The notes under the pieces are model-generated. The model was not told the origin of the DNA and ran no database searches. It saw only the letters and a list, made by a program, of their open reading frames with translations. A DNA stretch of 64,000 nt from Gaetbulibacter_B jejuensis (GTDB lineage: Bacteria; Bacteroidota; Bacteroidia; Flavobacteriales; Flavobacteriaceae). Where the stretch lies: NCBI RefSeq assembly GCF_039524015.1, contig NZ_BAAAGF010000001.1, forward strand, positions 1,054,001-1,118,000, in the 5' to 3' direction. The position numbers and the translations under genes were made by a program. Positions 8,585 to 16,626 of the stretch are shown here, one piece after another (positions within the stretch are counted from its first letter, which is position 1; each line of letters opens with the position of its first letter).

Positions 8585-9301
8585 ATGGAACATTTAGAAT
8601 TATTTTTCAAATCAATTTTTATAGATAACATGGTATTTGCCACGTTCTTAGGAATGTGTTCTTACCTAGCAGTATCTAAAAAGGTAAGTACTGCAGTTGG
8701 TCTTGGAGCAGCTGTAATATTCGTATTAGCAGTAACTGTACCTGTAAACTGGTTATTGGACCAATACATTTTACAACCAGGAGCATTAACGTGGTTAGGA
8801 GCAGAGTATGCTGATTACGATTTAAGCTTCCTGTCATTTATCATGTTCATCGCTACCATTGCAACTATGGTACAATTAGTAGAAATTGTGGTAGAGAAGT
8901 TTTCTCCATCATTATATAACTCTCTTGGTATTTTCTTACCACTTATTGCTGTAAACTGTGCAATTCTTGGTGGATCATTATTTATGCAATCAAGAGAAAT
9001 TGAAAGTATTGGATTAGCGTTTAACTATGGAATTTCTTCAGGAATTGGTTGGTTTTTAGCAATTCTTGCTATTGCAGCTATTCGTGAAAAAATACGTTAT
9101 TCAAATGTTCCTGCTCCTTTAAGAGGATTAGGAATTACATTCATTATTACTGGTTTAATGGCAATTGGGTTTATGAGTTTTGGAGGAATGTTAACTGGTG
9201 GAGATGATGAAGCAACAAAAGAGCCTGAAACAGCACAAGTTGAACAGGTAGAAGAAAAAGAACAAAAATTAGCTGAAAACACGACTACAATAAACGAGTA
9301 A
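8585..9301 (+). CDS. nqrE: Na+-translocating NADH:quinone reductase subunit E, with acidic C-terminal tail
   Basis: This NqrE is 238 residues where about 200 is usual. The core has six hydrophobic helices with the iron-ligating cysteines C25 (Gly-Met-Cys) and C125 (Val-Asn-Cys), pairing with those of NqrD. After the last helix (ending near residue 202) comes a hydrophilic tail of about 35 residues rich in Glu, Gln, Thr and Lys, ending Thr-Thr-Thr-Ile-Asn-Glu. The tail lacks any motif I recognise and is probably disordered. The gene is separated from nqrD by a palindromic repeat and precedes nqrF by one base. Confidence 0.96.
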   Translation: MEHLELFFKSIFIDNMVFATFLGMCSYLAVSKKVSTAVGLGAAVIFVLAVTVPVNWLLDQYILQPGALTWLGAEYADYDLSFLSFIMFIATIATMVQLVEIVVEKFSPSLYNSLGIFLPLIAVNCAILGGSLFMQSREIESIGLAFNYGISSGIGWFLAILAIAAIREKIRYSNVPAPLRGLGITFIITGLMAIGFMSFGGMLTGGDDEATKEPETAQVEQVEEKEQKLAENTTTINE

Positions 9302-9302
9302 T

Positions 9303-10610
9303 ATGATATTAGCAGCAGGTACATTAGGAACAATTTTAGCAACCGTAGCGGCCTTTTTAATAGTAACACTACTATTGGTAGGTTTGTTATTATTCGTAAA
9401 ACAAAAATTATCACCATCAGGTCCAGTGACCATTAAAATTAATGGTGAAAAAGAAATAGAGGTTGCCTCAGGAGGAAGCTTACTTACAACTTTAGGAAGC
9501 CAAAAAATATTTTTACCATCAGCTTGTGGTGGAGGTGGTACATGTATTCAATGTGAGTGTCATGTATTATCAGGTGGAGGTGAAGCGCTTCCAACTGAAA
9601 CGCCTCACTTTACGCGTAAAGAGTTACAGCATGGAGCACGTTTATCTTGTCAGGTAAAGGTGAAACAAGACATGGAAATTACAATTCCAGAAGAAGTATT
9701 TGGTATCAAGAAATGGGAAGCAGAAGTTGTACGTAACTATAACGTAGCATCTTTTATTAAAGAGTTTGTAGTTCGTATTCCAGAAGATATGAATTATAAA
9801 GCAGGTGGATATATTCAAATTGAAATTCCACCATGTGAAGTAAAATATGCTGATATTGATATTACTGCACATCCTGAAGAGCACGAAACACCAGATAAGT
9901 TTCAAGCAGAATGGGATAAGTTTGGTCTTTGGCCATTAGTAATGAAAAATGACGAAACAGTTGAAAGAGCTTATTCTATGGCTTCTTACCCAGCTGAGGG
10001 ACGAGATATTATGCTTAACGTTCGTATTGCTACTCCACCATGGGACCGTAACAAAAACGGTTGGATGGATGTAAACCCTGGAGTTGCTTCGTCTTATATC
10101 TTTAATCAAAAACCAGGAGATAAAGTAACTATTTCAGGACCTTATGGAGAATTCTTCATCAATGAGTCAGAATCTGAAATGTTATATGTTGGTGGTGGAG
10201 CAGGTATGGCACCAATGCGTTCACACTTATATCACTTATTTAAAACCTTAAAGACAGGACGTAAAGTTACGTATTGGTATGGTGGACGTTCTAAACGTGA
10301 GTTGTTCTACTTAGAGCACTTTAGAGCTTTAGAAAGAGATTTCCCTAACTTTAAGTTTTACTTAGCTTTATCTGAACCATTAGAAGAAGATAACTGGAAA
10401 GTAAAAGAAAATATTGATGCACCAGGAGACGGATTTGTAGGATTCATTCACAACTGTGTTATTGATAACTACTTAAGTCATCACGATGCACCAGAAGATA
10501 TAGAGTTATATTTCTGTGGACCTCCATTAATGAACAAAGCAGTTCAAAAAATGGGAGAAGATTTTGGTATCCCAGATGAGCACATTAGATTTGATGACTT
10601 TGGAGGTTAA
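9303..10610 (+). CDS. nqrF: Na+-translocating NADH:quinone reductase subunit F
   Basis: This 435-residue NADH-oxidising subunit is the electron entry point. One N-terminal transmembrane helix (residues 8-31) is followed by a ferredoxin domain with 2Fe-2S cysteines C75, C81, C84 and C116. A ferredoxin-reductase module then carries the FAD motif Arg-Ala-Tyr-Ser-Met-Ala and the NADH motif Gly-Gly-Gly-Ala-Gly-Met-Ala-Pro-Met-Arg. The C-terminal Cys-Gly-Pro-Pro completes the family signature. It is the last gene of the operon and ends about 20 bases before a strong terminator hairpin. Confidence 0.97.
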   Translation: MILAAGTLGTILATVAAFLIVTLLLVGLLLFVKQKLSPSGPVTIKINGEKEIEVASGGSLLTTLGSQKIFLPSACGGGGTCIQCECHVLSGGGEALPTETPHFTRKELQHGARLSCQVKVKQDMEITIPEEVFGIKKWEAEVVRNYNVASFIKEFVVRIPEDMNYKAGGYIQIEIPPCEVKYADIDITAHPEEHETPDKFQAEWDKFGLWPLVMKNDETVERAYSMASYPAEGRDIMLNVRIATPPWDRNKNGWMDVNPGVASSYIFNQKPGDKVTISGPYGEFFINESESEMLYVGGGAGMAPMRSHLYHLFKTLKTGRKVTYWYGGRSKRELFYLEHFRALERDFPNFKFYLALSEPLEEDNWKVKENIDAPGDGFVGFIHNCVIDNYLSHHDAPEDIELYFCGPPLMNKAVQKMGEDFGIPDEHIRFDDFGG

Positions 10611-10630
10611 TAAACCTTCTGAATTAAATA

Positions 10631-10660
10631 AAAAAACCAGCATCAATTGCTGGTTTTTTT
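10631..10660. terminator. Bidirectional terminator between nqrF and the cupin lipoprotein gene
   Basis: A 12-bp perfect inverted repeat (AAAAAACCAGCA / TGCTGGTTTTTT) with a 5-base loop and a T-run on both strands. It can serve both convergent genes and overlaps the stop codon of the minus-strand gene. Confidence 0.85.
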
Positions 10661-11033
10661 ATTTGTATTCCATTATTAAAAATACAGCTGTACTGTCACC
10701 AATATTTAAAACTTCGTGAGTAGTTATGCTGTCTTTTTTAAAGCTATATCCTGAGGGTACATTCACTTCGCGAGTACCTTTGTAATCGGTAATTCTAAAT
10801 TTACTGCCTTTTAAGGTATAACCAAAATGCGGATTATGATAATGTTTTTCATGTCCAACTCCTGGAGCAAAAGTACATTTTAATACTCTTAGCTTTGGGT
10901 TGTTTTCAATAACTTCACAAACAGCTTTTCCTTTCCAACCAGCTTCCAAAGGATCTGGTAAGTTTTGTTGTTTTTCTTTACAAGAAAGAATCAATGCTTG
11001 AGATAGTAATATAATTTGAGTTAATCGTTTCAT
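10659..11033 (-). CDS. Cupin-domain lipoprotein
   Basis: This 124-residue protein has a lipoprotein signal with the lipobox cysteine at C18 (Leu-Ile-Leu-Ser-Cys), so it should be anchored to a membrane. The rest is a single small cupin. Histidines in Gly-His-Glu-Lys-His-Tyr-His (about residues 60-66) and His-Phe-Gly-Tyr resemble a metal-binding cupin motif 1, and Ile-Thr-Thr-His-Glu-Val resembles motif 2. No substrate can be assigned. It is convergent with nqrF and shares its terminator. Confidence 0.75.
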   Translation of the reverse strand: MKRLTQIILLSQALILSCKEKQQNLPDPLEAGWKGKAVCEVIENNPKLRVLKCTFAPGVGHEKHYHNPHFGYTLKGSKFRITDYKGTREVNVPSGYSFKKDSITTHEVLNIGDSTAVFLIMEYK

Positions 11034-11100
11034 CCGTTAAGAAAGATACACAATTTAAAGTTTTACATACCAAAATAAAGATAAACAGCGTTATTTCAAT

Positions 11101-11970
11101 ATGAAAAAAATACTACTTGTCATTTTAGCTTTAGTGGTTGTTGGAGCTTTTGCGTATCAGTTTAAGTCAGTGAAAAAATCAGTAGAGATTATTTCATCAG
11201 CTATTAAAACTCCAGATTTAGTCAATAAGGATAGTTTAACAATTAAATCTAGAGTTAATATACCTTTAGGTTTTAAGCGTGTTGAGTATAATACAGGCAG
11301 TTTTCAAGAGTATTTAAGAAATTATGAATTGAAACCTTTTGGTAGTAAGATTATTAATTATGACGATTCTCAATATTTTTGGCAAAGTGGACATGTTGGA
11401 GTGCTAGAAATACCTGTTCCAAATAACGGATTGCAGCAATGTGCTGATGCTTTAATTAGAGTAAGAAGTGAATATCTTTGGGACAATAACCGAAAAGTTG
11501 AAATTGGGTTTAACTTTACTTCTGGACATTATTGCTCATGGTTAAAATACGCTGAAGGCTATAGACCAAAAATAGATGGTAACAAAGTAAGTTTTCATAA
11601 AACAGCAGCTAAAGACCATTCTAAAACAAATTTTTATAAGTACTTAAATCTTATTTATACCTATTCAGGAACTTTATCGCTTTACAATGAACTTCCTAAG
11701 ATTAATGACGTAAGTAAGCTTCAAATTGGAGATATGCTCATTAAAGGAGGTATACCAGGACATATAGCTATTATATGTGATGAAATAGTAAACGAAACAG
11801 GAGACAAGTTGTTTTTGCTTTTTCAAGGAAATACACCAGCGCAAAGCGTTCATTTGGTAAAAAACTTAGAAGATAGTACTATTTCACCTTGGTATAAACT
11901 GGAAAAAGACGCAGTGATTCCTGTCTCTAACTATACATTTTACGATTCAAAATTTGTGAGGTTTAAATAG
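11101..11970 (+). CDS. DUF4846 domain protein, membrane-anchored or secreted
   Basis: This 289-residue protein has an N-terminal hydrophobic segment (residues 4-19) that could be a signal anchor or signal peptide; no lipobox is visible. The remainder matches the Bacteroidota DUF4846 family, with Gly-Phe-Asn-Phe-Thr-Ser-Gly-His-Tyr-Cys-Ser-Trp near 138-149 and Lys-Gly-Gly-Ile-Pro-Gly-His-Ile-Ala-Ile near 215-224. A Cys and two His in these conserved motifs suggest a papain-like arrangement, but this is inference and the function is unknown. It is followed after 20 bases by a small gene and then apbE. Confidence 0.75.
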   Translation: MKKILLVILALVVVGAFAYQFKSVKKSVEIISSAIKTPDLVNKDSLTIKSRVNIPLGFKRVEYNTGSFQEYLRNYELKPFGSKIINYDDSQYFWQSGHVGVLEIPVPNNGLQQCADALIRVRSEYLWDNNRKVEIGFNFTSGHYCSWLKYAEGYRPKIDGNKVSFHKTAAKDHSKTNFYKYLNLIYTYSGTLSLYNELPKINDVSKLQIGDMLIKGGIPGHIAIICDEIVNETGDKLFLLFQGNTPAQSVHLVKNLEDSTISPWYKLEKDAVIPVSNYTFYDSKFVRFK

Positions 11971-11986
11971 CAAGTTCGTATCTTTG
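11953..11986 (+). promoter_or_regulatory. Bacteroidota-type promoter upstream of the 125-aa protein gene
   Basis: TTTG at 11953-11956 and TATCTTTG at 11979-11986 match the -33 and -7 consensus with a 22-base spacer. The ATG follows only 4 bases after the -7 element, so a transcript from here would be nearly leaderless. Confidence 0.6.
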
Positions 11987-11990
11987 TGTT

Positions 11991-12368
11991 ATGAGTAAAC
12001 CACTTACCAAACAAGAACTTCATAATTTAGCAATGAACCATGTTGGCAAAGATTTAGAGCAACGTGGCTTTGAGTTTGTTGCTATAAATAGCAAATTAAA
12101 AAAGCATCCACAGTTTGTGTGTATTGATAAAAACAGTCAATACTATTTTGTGATTGTAAGAGCTGTAATGTTGCCAGAAAACCCAAATAACTATGACATT
12201 GTTTGGATGGAAACTTTTAAAAAACACGCAGCAGATAAGGATGCCAAAGTACTTTATGCTGGAGTTGGTTTAGGAAATCCAAATGGTGAAGATTTACCAA
12301 TATATTTTAACGAAGAATATCTTATAGAGTATAATGGTATTCAGGTGATTGAAACACATCTTAACTAA
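11991..12368 (+). CDS. Conserved hypothetical protein upstream of apbE
   Basis: This is a 125-residue soluble protein without signal peptide or membrane segment. I recognise it only as a conserved small protein found beside apbE in flavobacteria; some database entries label such proteins with Nqr subunit names, but it shares nothing visible with NqrF. Regions of note are Cys-Ile-Asp-Lys (42-45) and Tyr-Ala-Gly-Val-Gly-Leu-Gly-Asn-Pro-Asn-Gly-Glu-Asp-Leu-Pro near residues 87-101. Its stop codon overlaps the apbE start by one base, so the two are probably co-translated, which suggests a link to flavinylation or Nqr assembly. That link is inference. Confidence 0.7.
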   Translation: MSKPLTKQELHNLAMNHVGKDLEQRGFEFVAINSKLKKHPQFVCIDKNSQYYFVIVRAVMLPENPNNYDIVWMETFKKHAADKDAKVLYAGVGLGNPNGEDLPIYFNEEYLIEYNGIQVIETHLN

Positions 12369-13345
12369 TGAAACAAGTTTTAGTTTTTTTACTGATTGCA
12401 TCAGTTTTTTTTACATGTAAAAAAGGACCTTCAAACACTAAACTATCAGGTGATGTATTTGGTACTAGTTACTCAGTTATTTATGATAAAGACGTTGACT
12501 ATACCAAGTCATTTGATAGTCTTTTTGCGGTAATTAATACCTCATTATCCACCTATATTCCAGATTCTGATATTTCTAAAATAAACCGAAACGAGAGCAA
12601 TTCTATTGACGACCATTTTATAACCGTTTTTAATGCATCTAAAGTTATTTATAACAATACTCAAGGCGCTTTTGACCCAACCATAGGAGTTGTTGTAAAC
12701 GCATGGGATTTTGGTCCACAAGGAAAAATAGTTGCTCTAGATAGCTTAAAAATTGATAGCCTTATGCAGTATGTTGGTTTTGATAAAGTGAATAGAGTTG
12801 ATAATAAGATTTTGAAACTGAAAGGTGCATTTATAGATTTTAATGCTATAGCAAAAGGTTATGGAGTAGATGTTATTGCTAATTTTTTAGAACAGAAAAA
12901 AGTTGATAATTATCTAGTTGAAATAGGAGGTGAGATAAGAAGTAAGGGTATAAATGTTGAAAAGGATAGTAATTGGAAAGTTGGCTTAGATCAACCTAGA
13001 TTTGATGGTGAACAGTCTATTCTAAAGGCGATAAGTATTAAAGATGAAGCTATGGCAACTTCTGGTACCTATAGAAAATTTAAAGTTGATGAAAATGGTA
13101 ACAGATATGCTCATATTATTGATACAAAAACTGGTTATCCATCTAAAACTAACGTGTTAAGTGTGTCAGTTATTGCAAAAGATTGTATGACAGCTGATGC
13201 TTATGCTACAGCTTTTCAAGCTATGGGAGTTGAGAGTGTAAAAGAGTATCTTCAATCACATCCTGAATTAAAAGCATTTTTGGTTTTTGAGAACGATAAA
13301 AATGAGTTTGAAACTTTAAATCTAAATGGTTTTCCTGAGGAGTAA
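12368..13345 (+). CDS. apbE: FAD:protein FMN transferase
   Basis: This 325-residue ApbE-family lipoprotein has a short signal with lipobox cysteine C17 (Val-Phe-Phe-Thr-Cys), placing it at the periplasmic face of the membrane. Family motifs include Phe-Gly-Thr-Ser-Tyr, Asn-Thr-Gln-Gly-Ala-Phe-Asp-Pro-Thr-Ile-Gly (94-104), Ile-Asp-Phe-Asn-Ala-Ile-Ala-Lys-Gly-Tyr (about 156-165) and the late His-Ile-Ile-Asp-Thr-Lys-Thr-Gly-Tyr-Pro. It transfers FMN from FAD to threonines, here most likely T227 of NqrB and T221 of NqrC encoded upstream. It is coupled to the preceding small gene by a one-base overlap. Confidence 0.95.
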   Translation: MKQVLVFLLIASVFFTCKKGPSNTKLSGDVFGTSYSVIYDKDVDYTKSFDSLFAVINTSLSTYIPDSDISKINRNESNSIDDHFITVFNASKVIYNNTQGAFDPTIGVVVNAWDFGPQGKIVALDSLKIDSLMQYVGFDKVNRVDNKILKLKGAFIDFNAIAKGYGVDVIANFLEQKKVDNYLVEIGGEIRSKGINVEKDSNWKVGLDQPRFDGEQSILKAISIKDEAMATSGTYRKFKVDENGNRYAHIIDTKTGYPSKTNVLSVSVIAKDCMTADAYATAFQAMGVESVKEYLQSHPELKAFLVFENDKNEFETLNLNGFPEE

Positions 13346-13362
13346 ATAGTTTGCTTTTTGTT

Positions 13363-13390
13363 ATTTCAACTGAAAGGAGAAATCACATCA
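13363..13390 (+). repeat. Degenerate palindromic repeat fragment (copy 8)
   Basis: An ATTTC...GAAAT inverted repeat followed by CACATCA resembles the left half of the element at 31202-31264 but lacks the TGTCAT end. It lies between the convergent apbE and DUF423 genes. Confidence 0.45.
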
Positions 13391-13401
13391 TACTATTTAA
13401 T

Positions 13402-13770
13402 TTATAGCGCCTGAATACAAATCAACAACCAACCAATTACAAAAAGTAAACCACCAATAGGCGTAATTGGTCCTAGAAAACGTAATTTCTTTCCTTTGGC
13501 ATCACTTAAAATTAAGCCATAGATACTAAAAGAAAAAAGGACAATACCTAAAGTAAAACACCAATACATTGCTGATGTAGAGAACTCTTGATTAAAGCCA
13601 AGTATTAACAAAACGATAGCGTGATACATTTGATATTTTACACCTGTTTCAAAACTTTTTAGCTGGTCTTCCGATAGTGTTTTCTTTAAAGCATGTGCAC
13701 CAAATGCACCAAATATTATGGCTAACATTCCGAATAAAGCGCCTGTAATTATAAATGCTTGTTGTGTCAT
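13402..13770 (-). CDS. DUF423 small integral membrane protein
   Basis: This 122-residue protein has four hydrophobic helices. The family signature Ile-Phe-Gly-Ala-Phe-Gly-Ala-His-Ala-Leu-Lys is near residues 19-29, and a C-terminal Pro-Ile-Thr-Pro-Ile-Gly-Gly segment is present. These mark it as DUF423, an inner-membrane family of unknown function. It is the last gene of a minus-strand run starting at the HAD phosphatase, 6 bases after the methyltransferase gene. Confidence 0.85.
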   Translation of the reverse strand: MTQQAFIITGALFGMLAIIFGAFGAHALKKTLSEDQLKSFETGVKYQMYHAIVLLILGFNQEFSTSAMYWCFTLGIVLFSFSIYGLILSDAKGKKLRFLGPITPIGGLLFVIGWLLICIQAL

Positions 13771-13776
13771 GTTGGT

Positions 13777-14544
13777 TTAATTTTTTCTAACTAAAGGAAT
13801 AATTTCACCTTTTGCTAAACAGTATTTATGTATGTCAGCATCAGATAACGATGCGGTGTAATCTACTTCTTCAACCTTAAAACCAATACGTCTTAATTTG
13901 TCAAAATAATCACGACCATAAATACGCACATGATCATATTGACCAAAAATTTTAGCACGTTCTTTTTTATCAGTTATACTATCGTCTTCAAACGTAGTTT
14001 CACGGTTTAAATCTTGCGGAATTTGAAAAACACCAAAACCACCAGGTTTCATAACGCGATACAATTCCTGCATGGCTTTAGTATCATCAGGAATATGCTC
14101 TAAAACATGATTGCAAAAAATAACATCATAGCTGTTATCAGCAAATGGAAGGTTACAAATATCAGCTTTTACATCAGCAATAGGTGATAGTAAATCTGTA
14201 GTTGTATAATCTATATTTTTTAGTGCTTTAAAACGTTTTAAAAAACACTGTTCTGGAGCAAAATGGAGCACTTTGTTTTTTGCTGAAAAGAAATCAGTTT
14301 CATTCTTTAAATACAACCACAGCAACCTGTGACGCTCTAAACTTAAGGTTGAAGGTGACAATACATTGTTGCGTTGTGTGCCATAACCATAAGGTAAAAA
14401 GGTTTTAAAGCTTTTACCATCAATAGGATCAGTGTGGTTTTCTCCTTTTAAAAATGTTGCTATAACAGGACGTACTAAATAACTAAACCTGATTAATAAC
14501 GGTCTAGGTATGAGGTTTAGTAGTATTTTAAAAAGCTTTTTCAA
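13777..14544 (-). CDS. SAM-dependent methyltransferase
   Basis: This 255-residue class I methyltransferase has a weak motif I at Val-Leu-His-Phe-Ala-Pro-Glu-Gln, an acidic motif II and a clear post-motif His-Val-Leu-Glu-His-Ile-Pro-Asp-Asp near residues 144-152 followed by Met-Lys-Pro-Gly-Gly. A basic and hydrophobic N-terminus (residues 1-35) may associate with the membrane. The substrate is unknown. It lies 5 bases after the DUF3050 gene in the map-containing operon. Confidence 0.8.
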   Translation of the reverse strand: MKKLFKILLNLIPRPLLIRFSYLVRPVIATFLKGENHTDPIDGKSFKTFLPYGYGTQRNNVLSPSTLSLERHRLLWLYLKNETDFFSAKNKVLHFAPEQCFLKRFKALKNIDYTTTDLLSPIADVKADICNLPFADNSYDVIFCNHVLEHIPDDTKAMQELYRVMKPGGFGVFQIPQDLNRETTFEDDSITDKKERAKIFGQYDHVRIYGRDYFDKLRRIGFKVEEVDYTASLSDADIHKYCLAKGEIIPLVRKN

Positions 14545-14549
14545 ACAGT

Positions 14550-15332
14550 TTAAGCTAATATAGTTTTGTTAGAAAGTATGTTTTCATAAATGCCATCCCA
14601 AAGCACAATACGTTGTTTTAATGCATCTTTAGCCACTTGTAATACATCTTGCCATTTTTGGTCGTCATTACCACAAAGTTCTTCAATCATTTTTAACGAT
14701 AAAGGTCCGTGCTCGTCTCCATCAAGCTCTATATGTCTGTTAAGATAGTAGGTTAACTTGCTGTAAGAATTATCATTGGTTTGTGACTGATTGATAATTT
14801 GAAAAAACATATCAGGAATCACATCTTCACGACCAAATGTAAATGCCGATGCTATTTTGTGAGCTTCATTTGTGCTGATAATTTCAAACGTATAGTTGAT
14901 GAAATTTTCGGTAGCAGTATCTAAATTACAGTTTTTAATAGCATTTTCAAGAGAATCACCATTATTTAAAAACTGTACTAATTGATGCATTTGAGATGTG
15001 CTAGCACCTATTTGATTCATGGCGTCTAGATACATTTCGTAATGACTTTTAGGAGCTCCTAGTTCGTTAACATCACTTTCTTCACCTAAAACAATTTCAT
15101 TGATAAAACGTGCAGTCGCAGGATTTTTTGCAGGTAACCAAGGTAACGATGTTGTTGTTAACTGGTTTTGCAGCGCTTTTAAAAGTGACATAAAATCCCA
15201 AACAGCAAATACGTGCTGTTCCATGAAAATTTTAATATCATCAGGTGTTGAAAGTGCTTTATATAGGTCGTGATTATTTAAGGAATCTCTTAATGATTTA
15301 AGTTCCTTTTCAATAAACTCAATGGTGTTCAT
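14550..15332 (-). CDS. DUF3050 domain protein, heme-oxygenase-like fold
   Basis: This 260-residue soluble protein matches DUF3050. It has a mostly helical sequence with conserved residues in His-Val-Phe-Ala-Val-Trp-Asp-Phe-Met (35-43), Asn-Glu-Ile-Val-Leu-Gly-Glu-Glu-Ser-Asp and Glu-Leu-Asp-Gly-Asp-Glu-His-Gly-Pro near 207-215. The spread His and acidic residues resemble heme-oxygenase-like diiron proteins, which is inference. No reaction is known to me. It is 9 bases downstream of map and was probably transcribed with it. Confidence 0.8.
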   Translation of the reverse strand: MNTIEFIEKELKSLRDSLNNHDLYKALSTPDDIKIFMEQHVFAVWDFMSLLKALQNQLTTTSLPWLPAKNPATARFINEIVLGEESDVNELGAPKSHYEMYLDAMNQIGASTSQMHQLVQFLNNGDSLENAIKNCNLDTATENFINYTFEIISTNEAHKIASAFTFGREDVIPDMFFQIINQSQTNDNSYSKLTYYLNRHIELDGDEHGPLSLKMIEELCGNDDQKWQDVLQVAKDALKQRIVLWDGIYENILSNKTILA

Positions 15333-15341
15333 AATGAGAAA

Positions 15342-16160
15342 TTAAAGAATTAAAGCTTGTTGTCTAAACTCATTTTCTTCATCAGACGTAATGCCTAATG
15401 CTTCATAAACATAAGCAAAGGTTGATAGTATTTCTGGTTTGCCATCAACCAAAGCTACGTCGTGTTCAAAATGTACACTAGGTTTTCCGTCAAGCGTTAC
15501 AATTGTCCAACCATCTTTAAGTTGTTTTACACGATGTGTGCCACCATTAATCATTGGTTCAATGGCTACAACCATACCTTCTATAAACTTTTTTCCTCTA
15601 CCACGTCTACCGTAATTTGGCATTTCAGGATCTTCGTGCATTTTACGTCCAAGTCCATGTCCTACTAATTCACGCACTACACCATAACCTTGGGTTTCGC
15701 AATGGTTTTGAATGGCATAACCTACATCGCCAACACGGTTTCCAGATTTAAATTCTCTAATACCAACGTAAAGCGATTCTTTAGTAACTTCTATAAGTTT
15801 TTTAGTTTCAGGGTCAACTTCGCCAACTTCAAAAGTGTAAGCATGGTCACCATAAAACTCGTTCATTAATGCACCACAGTCTATAGAAACTATATCACCA
15901 TCTTCTAGAGGTCTGTCTGTAGGTAAACCATGAACAACAGCTTCATTTACACTGCAAAGTAATGTAGAAGGACAGTCGTAAAGACCTTTAAAGCCAGGTA
16001 ATGCACCTTGAGCTCTTATAAAATCTTCTGCAAGTTTATCTAATTGATTTGTGGTAACGCCTGCTTTTACTTCTTTAGCAAGCATACCAAGTGTTTTTGA
16101 TACCACCAAAGCACTTAGGCGCATCAATTCTATTTCTTCTTTTGTTTTTACTATAATCAT
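15342..16160 (-). CDS. map: Type I methionine aminopeptidase
   Basis: This 272-residue enzyme removes the initiator methionine from nascent proteins. All five dinuclear metal ligands are visible: D94, D105, H168 (Gly-His-Gly-Leu-Gly), E201 (Ile-Glu-Pro-Met) and E232 (Phe-Glu-His-Asp). The length is typical of the bacterial enzyme. It starts one base after the HAD phosphatase stop, so the two are probably coupled. Confidence 0.96.
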   Translation of the reverse strand: MIIVKTKEEIELMRLSALVVSKTLGMLAKEVKAGVTTNQLDKLAEDFIRAQGALPGFKGLYDCPSTLLCSVNEAVVHGLPTDRPLEDGDIVSIDCGALMNEFYGDHAYTFEVGEVDPETKKLIEVTKESLYVGIREFKSGNRVGDVGYAIQNHCETQGYGVVRELVGHGLGRKMHEDPEMPNYGRRGRGKKFIEGMVVAIEPMINGGTHRVKQLKDGWTIVTLDGKPSVHFEHDVALVDGKPEILSTFAYVYEALGITSDEENEFRQQALIL

Positions 16161-16161
16161 C

Positions 16162-16575
16162 TTATTTTCTTAAAAATGAAAACAAACCTTTTTTCTTTTG
16201 GTTTGATTTCATGTTTGGAGTTTCGTTGGTTATCAACTGATATACTTCTCCCCAACCTAAAACACCTCCAATGTTTCTGTCGTCAATAAAAATGTCAGCA
16301 TATATTTTTCGACTCTTTGAATAGTCAAATTTTTCTTCAGGAAAACTCTTGTTTACAGCATAAAACTGTATGCCTTTATCTTCACAAAATTTTACTGCTT
16401 CGTCTAATTTTGATCCACTTCTATAGGTCCATAATATTAAGCGATGACCATCATCTTGAAGTCGTTTTAAGGTTTCAAACGCAAAAATTCTAGGTTTTCC
16501 TATTTTAGGATAACCGTCTTCAACGATTGTACCATCAAAATCGACAGCTATAATTAACTTATCCTGAAAATTCAT
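16162..16575 (-). CDS. BT0820-type HAD phosphatase
   Basis: This small 137-residue HAD protein has the nucleophile motif Asp12-Phe-Asp14-Gly-Thr, a Thr in Leu-Trp-Thr-Tyr-Arg and the C-terminal acidic motif Phe-Ile-Asp-Asp-Arg-Asn. It matches the BT0820 subfamily of the HAD superfamily, known in Bacteroidota from structure but without a firm substrate. It has no cap domain, so it may act on large or phosphoprotein substrates. It is the first gene of the run containing map, DUF3050, the methyltransferase and DUF423. Confidence 0.85.
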   Translation of the reverse strand: MNFQDKLIIAVDFDGTIVEDGYPKIGKPRIFAFETLKRLQDDGHRLILWTYRSGSKLDEAVKFCEDKGIQFYAVNKSFPEEKFDYSKSRKIYADIFIDDRNIGGVLGWGEVYQLITNETPNMKSNQKKKGLFSFLRK

Positions 16576-16594
16576 CTTTCATTTTTTAACGTTG

Positions 16595-16602
16595 CAAAAA
16601 TA
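16595..16602 (-). promoter_or_regulatory. Putative -7 element upstream of the HAD-map operon
   Basis: Read on the minus strand this is TATTTTTG, matching TAnnTTTG, 19 bases upstream of the HAD phosphatase ATG. No -33 match was seen at the expected spacing. Confidence 0.4.
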
Positions 16603-16626
16603 CATAAAATAATGGCATTGACTTAA

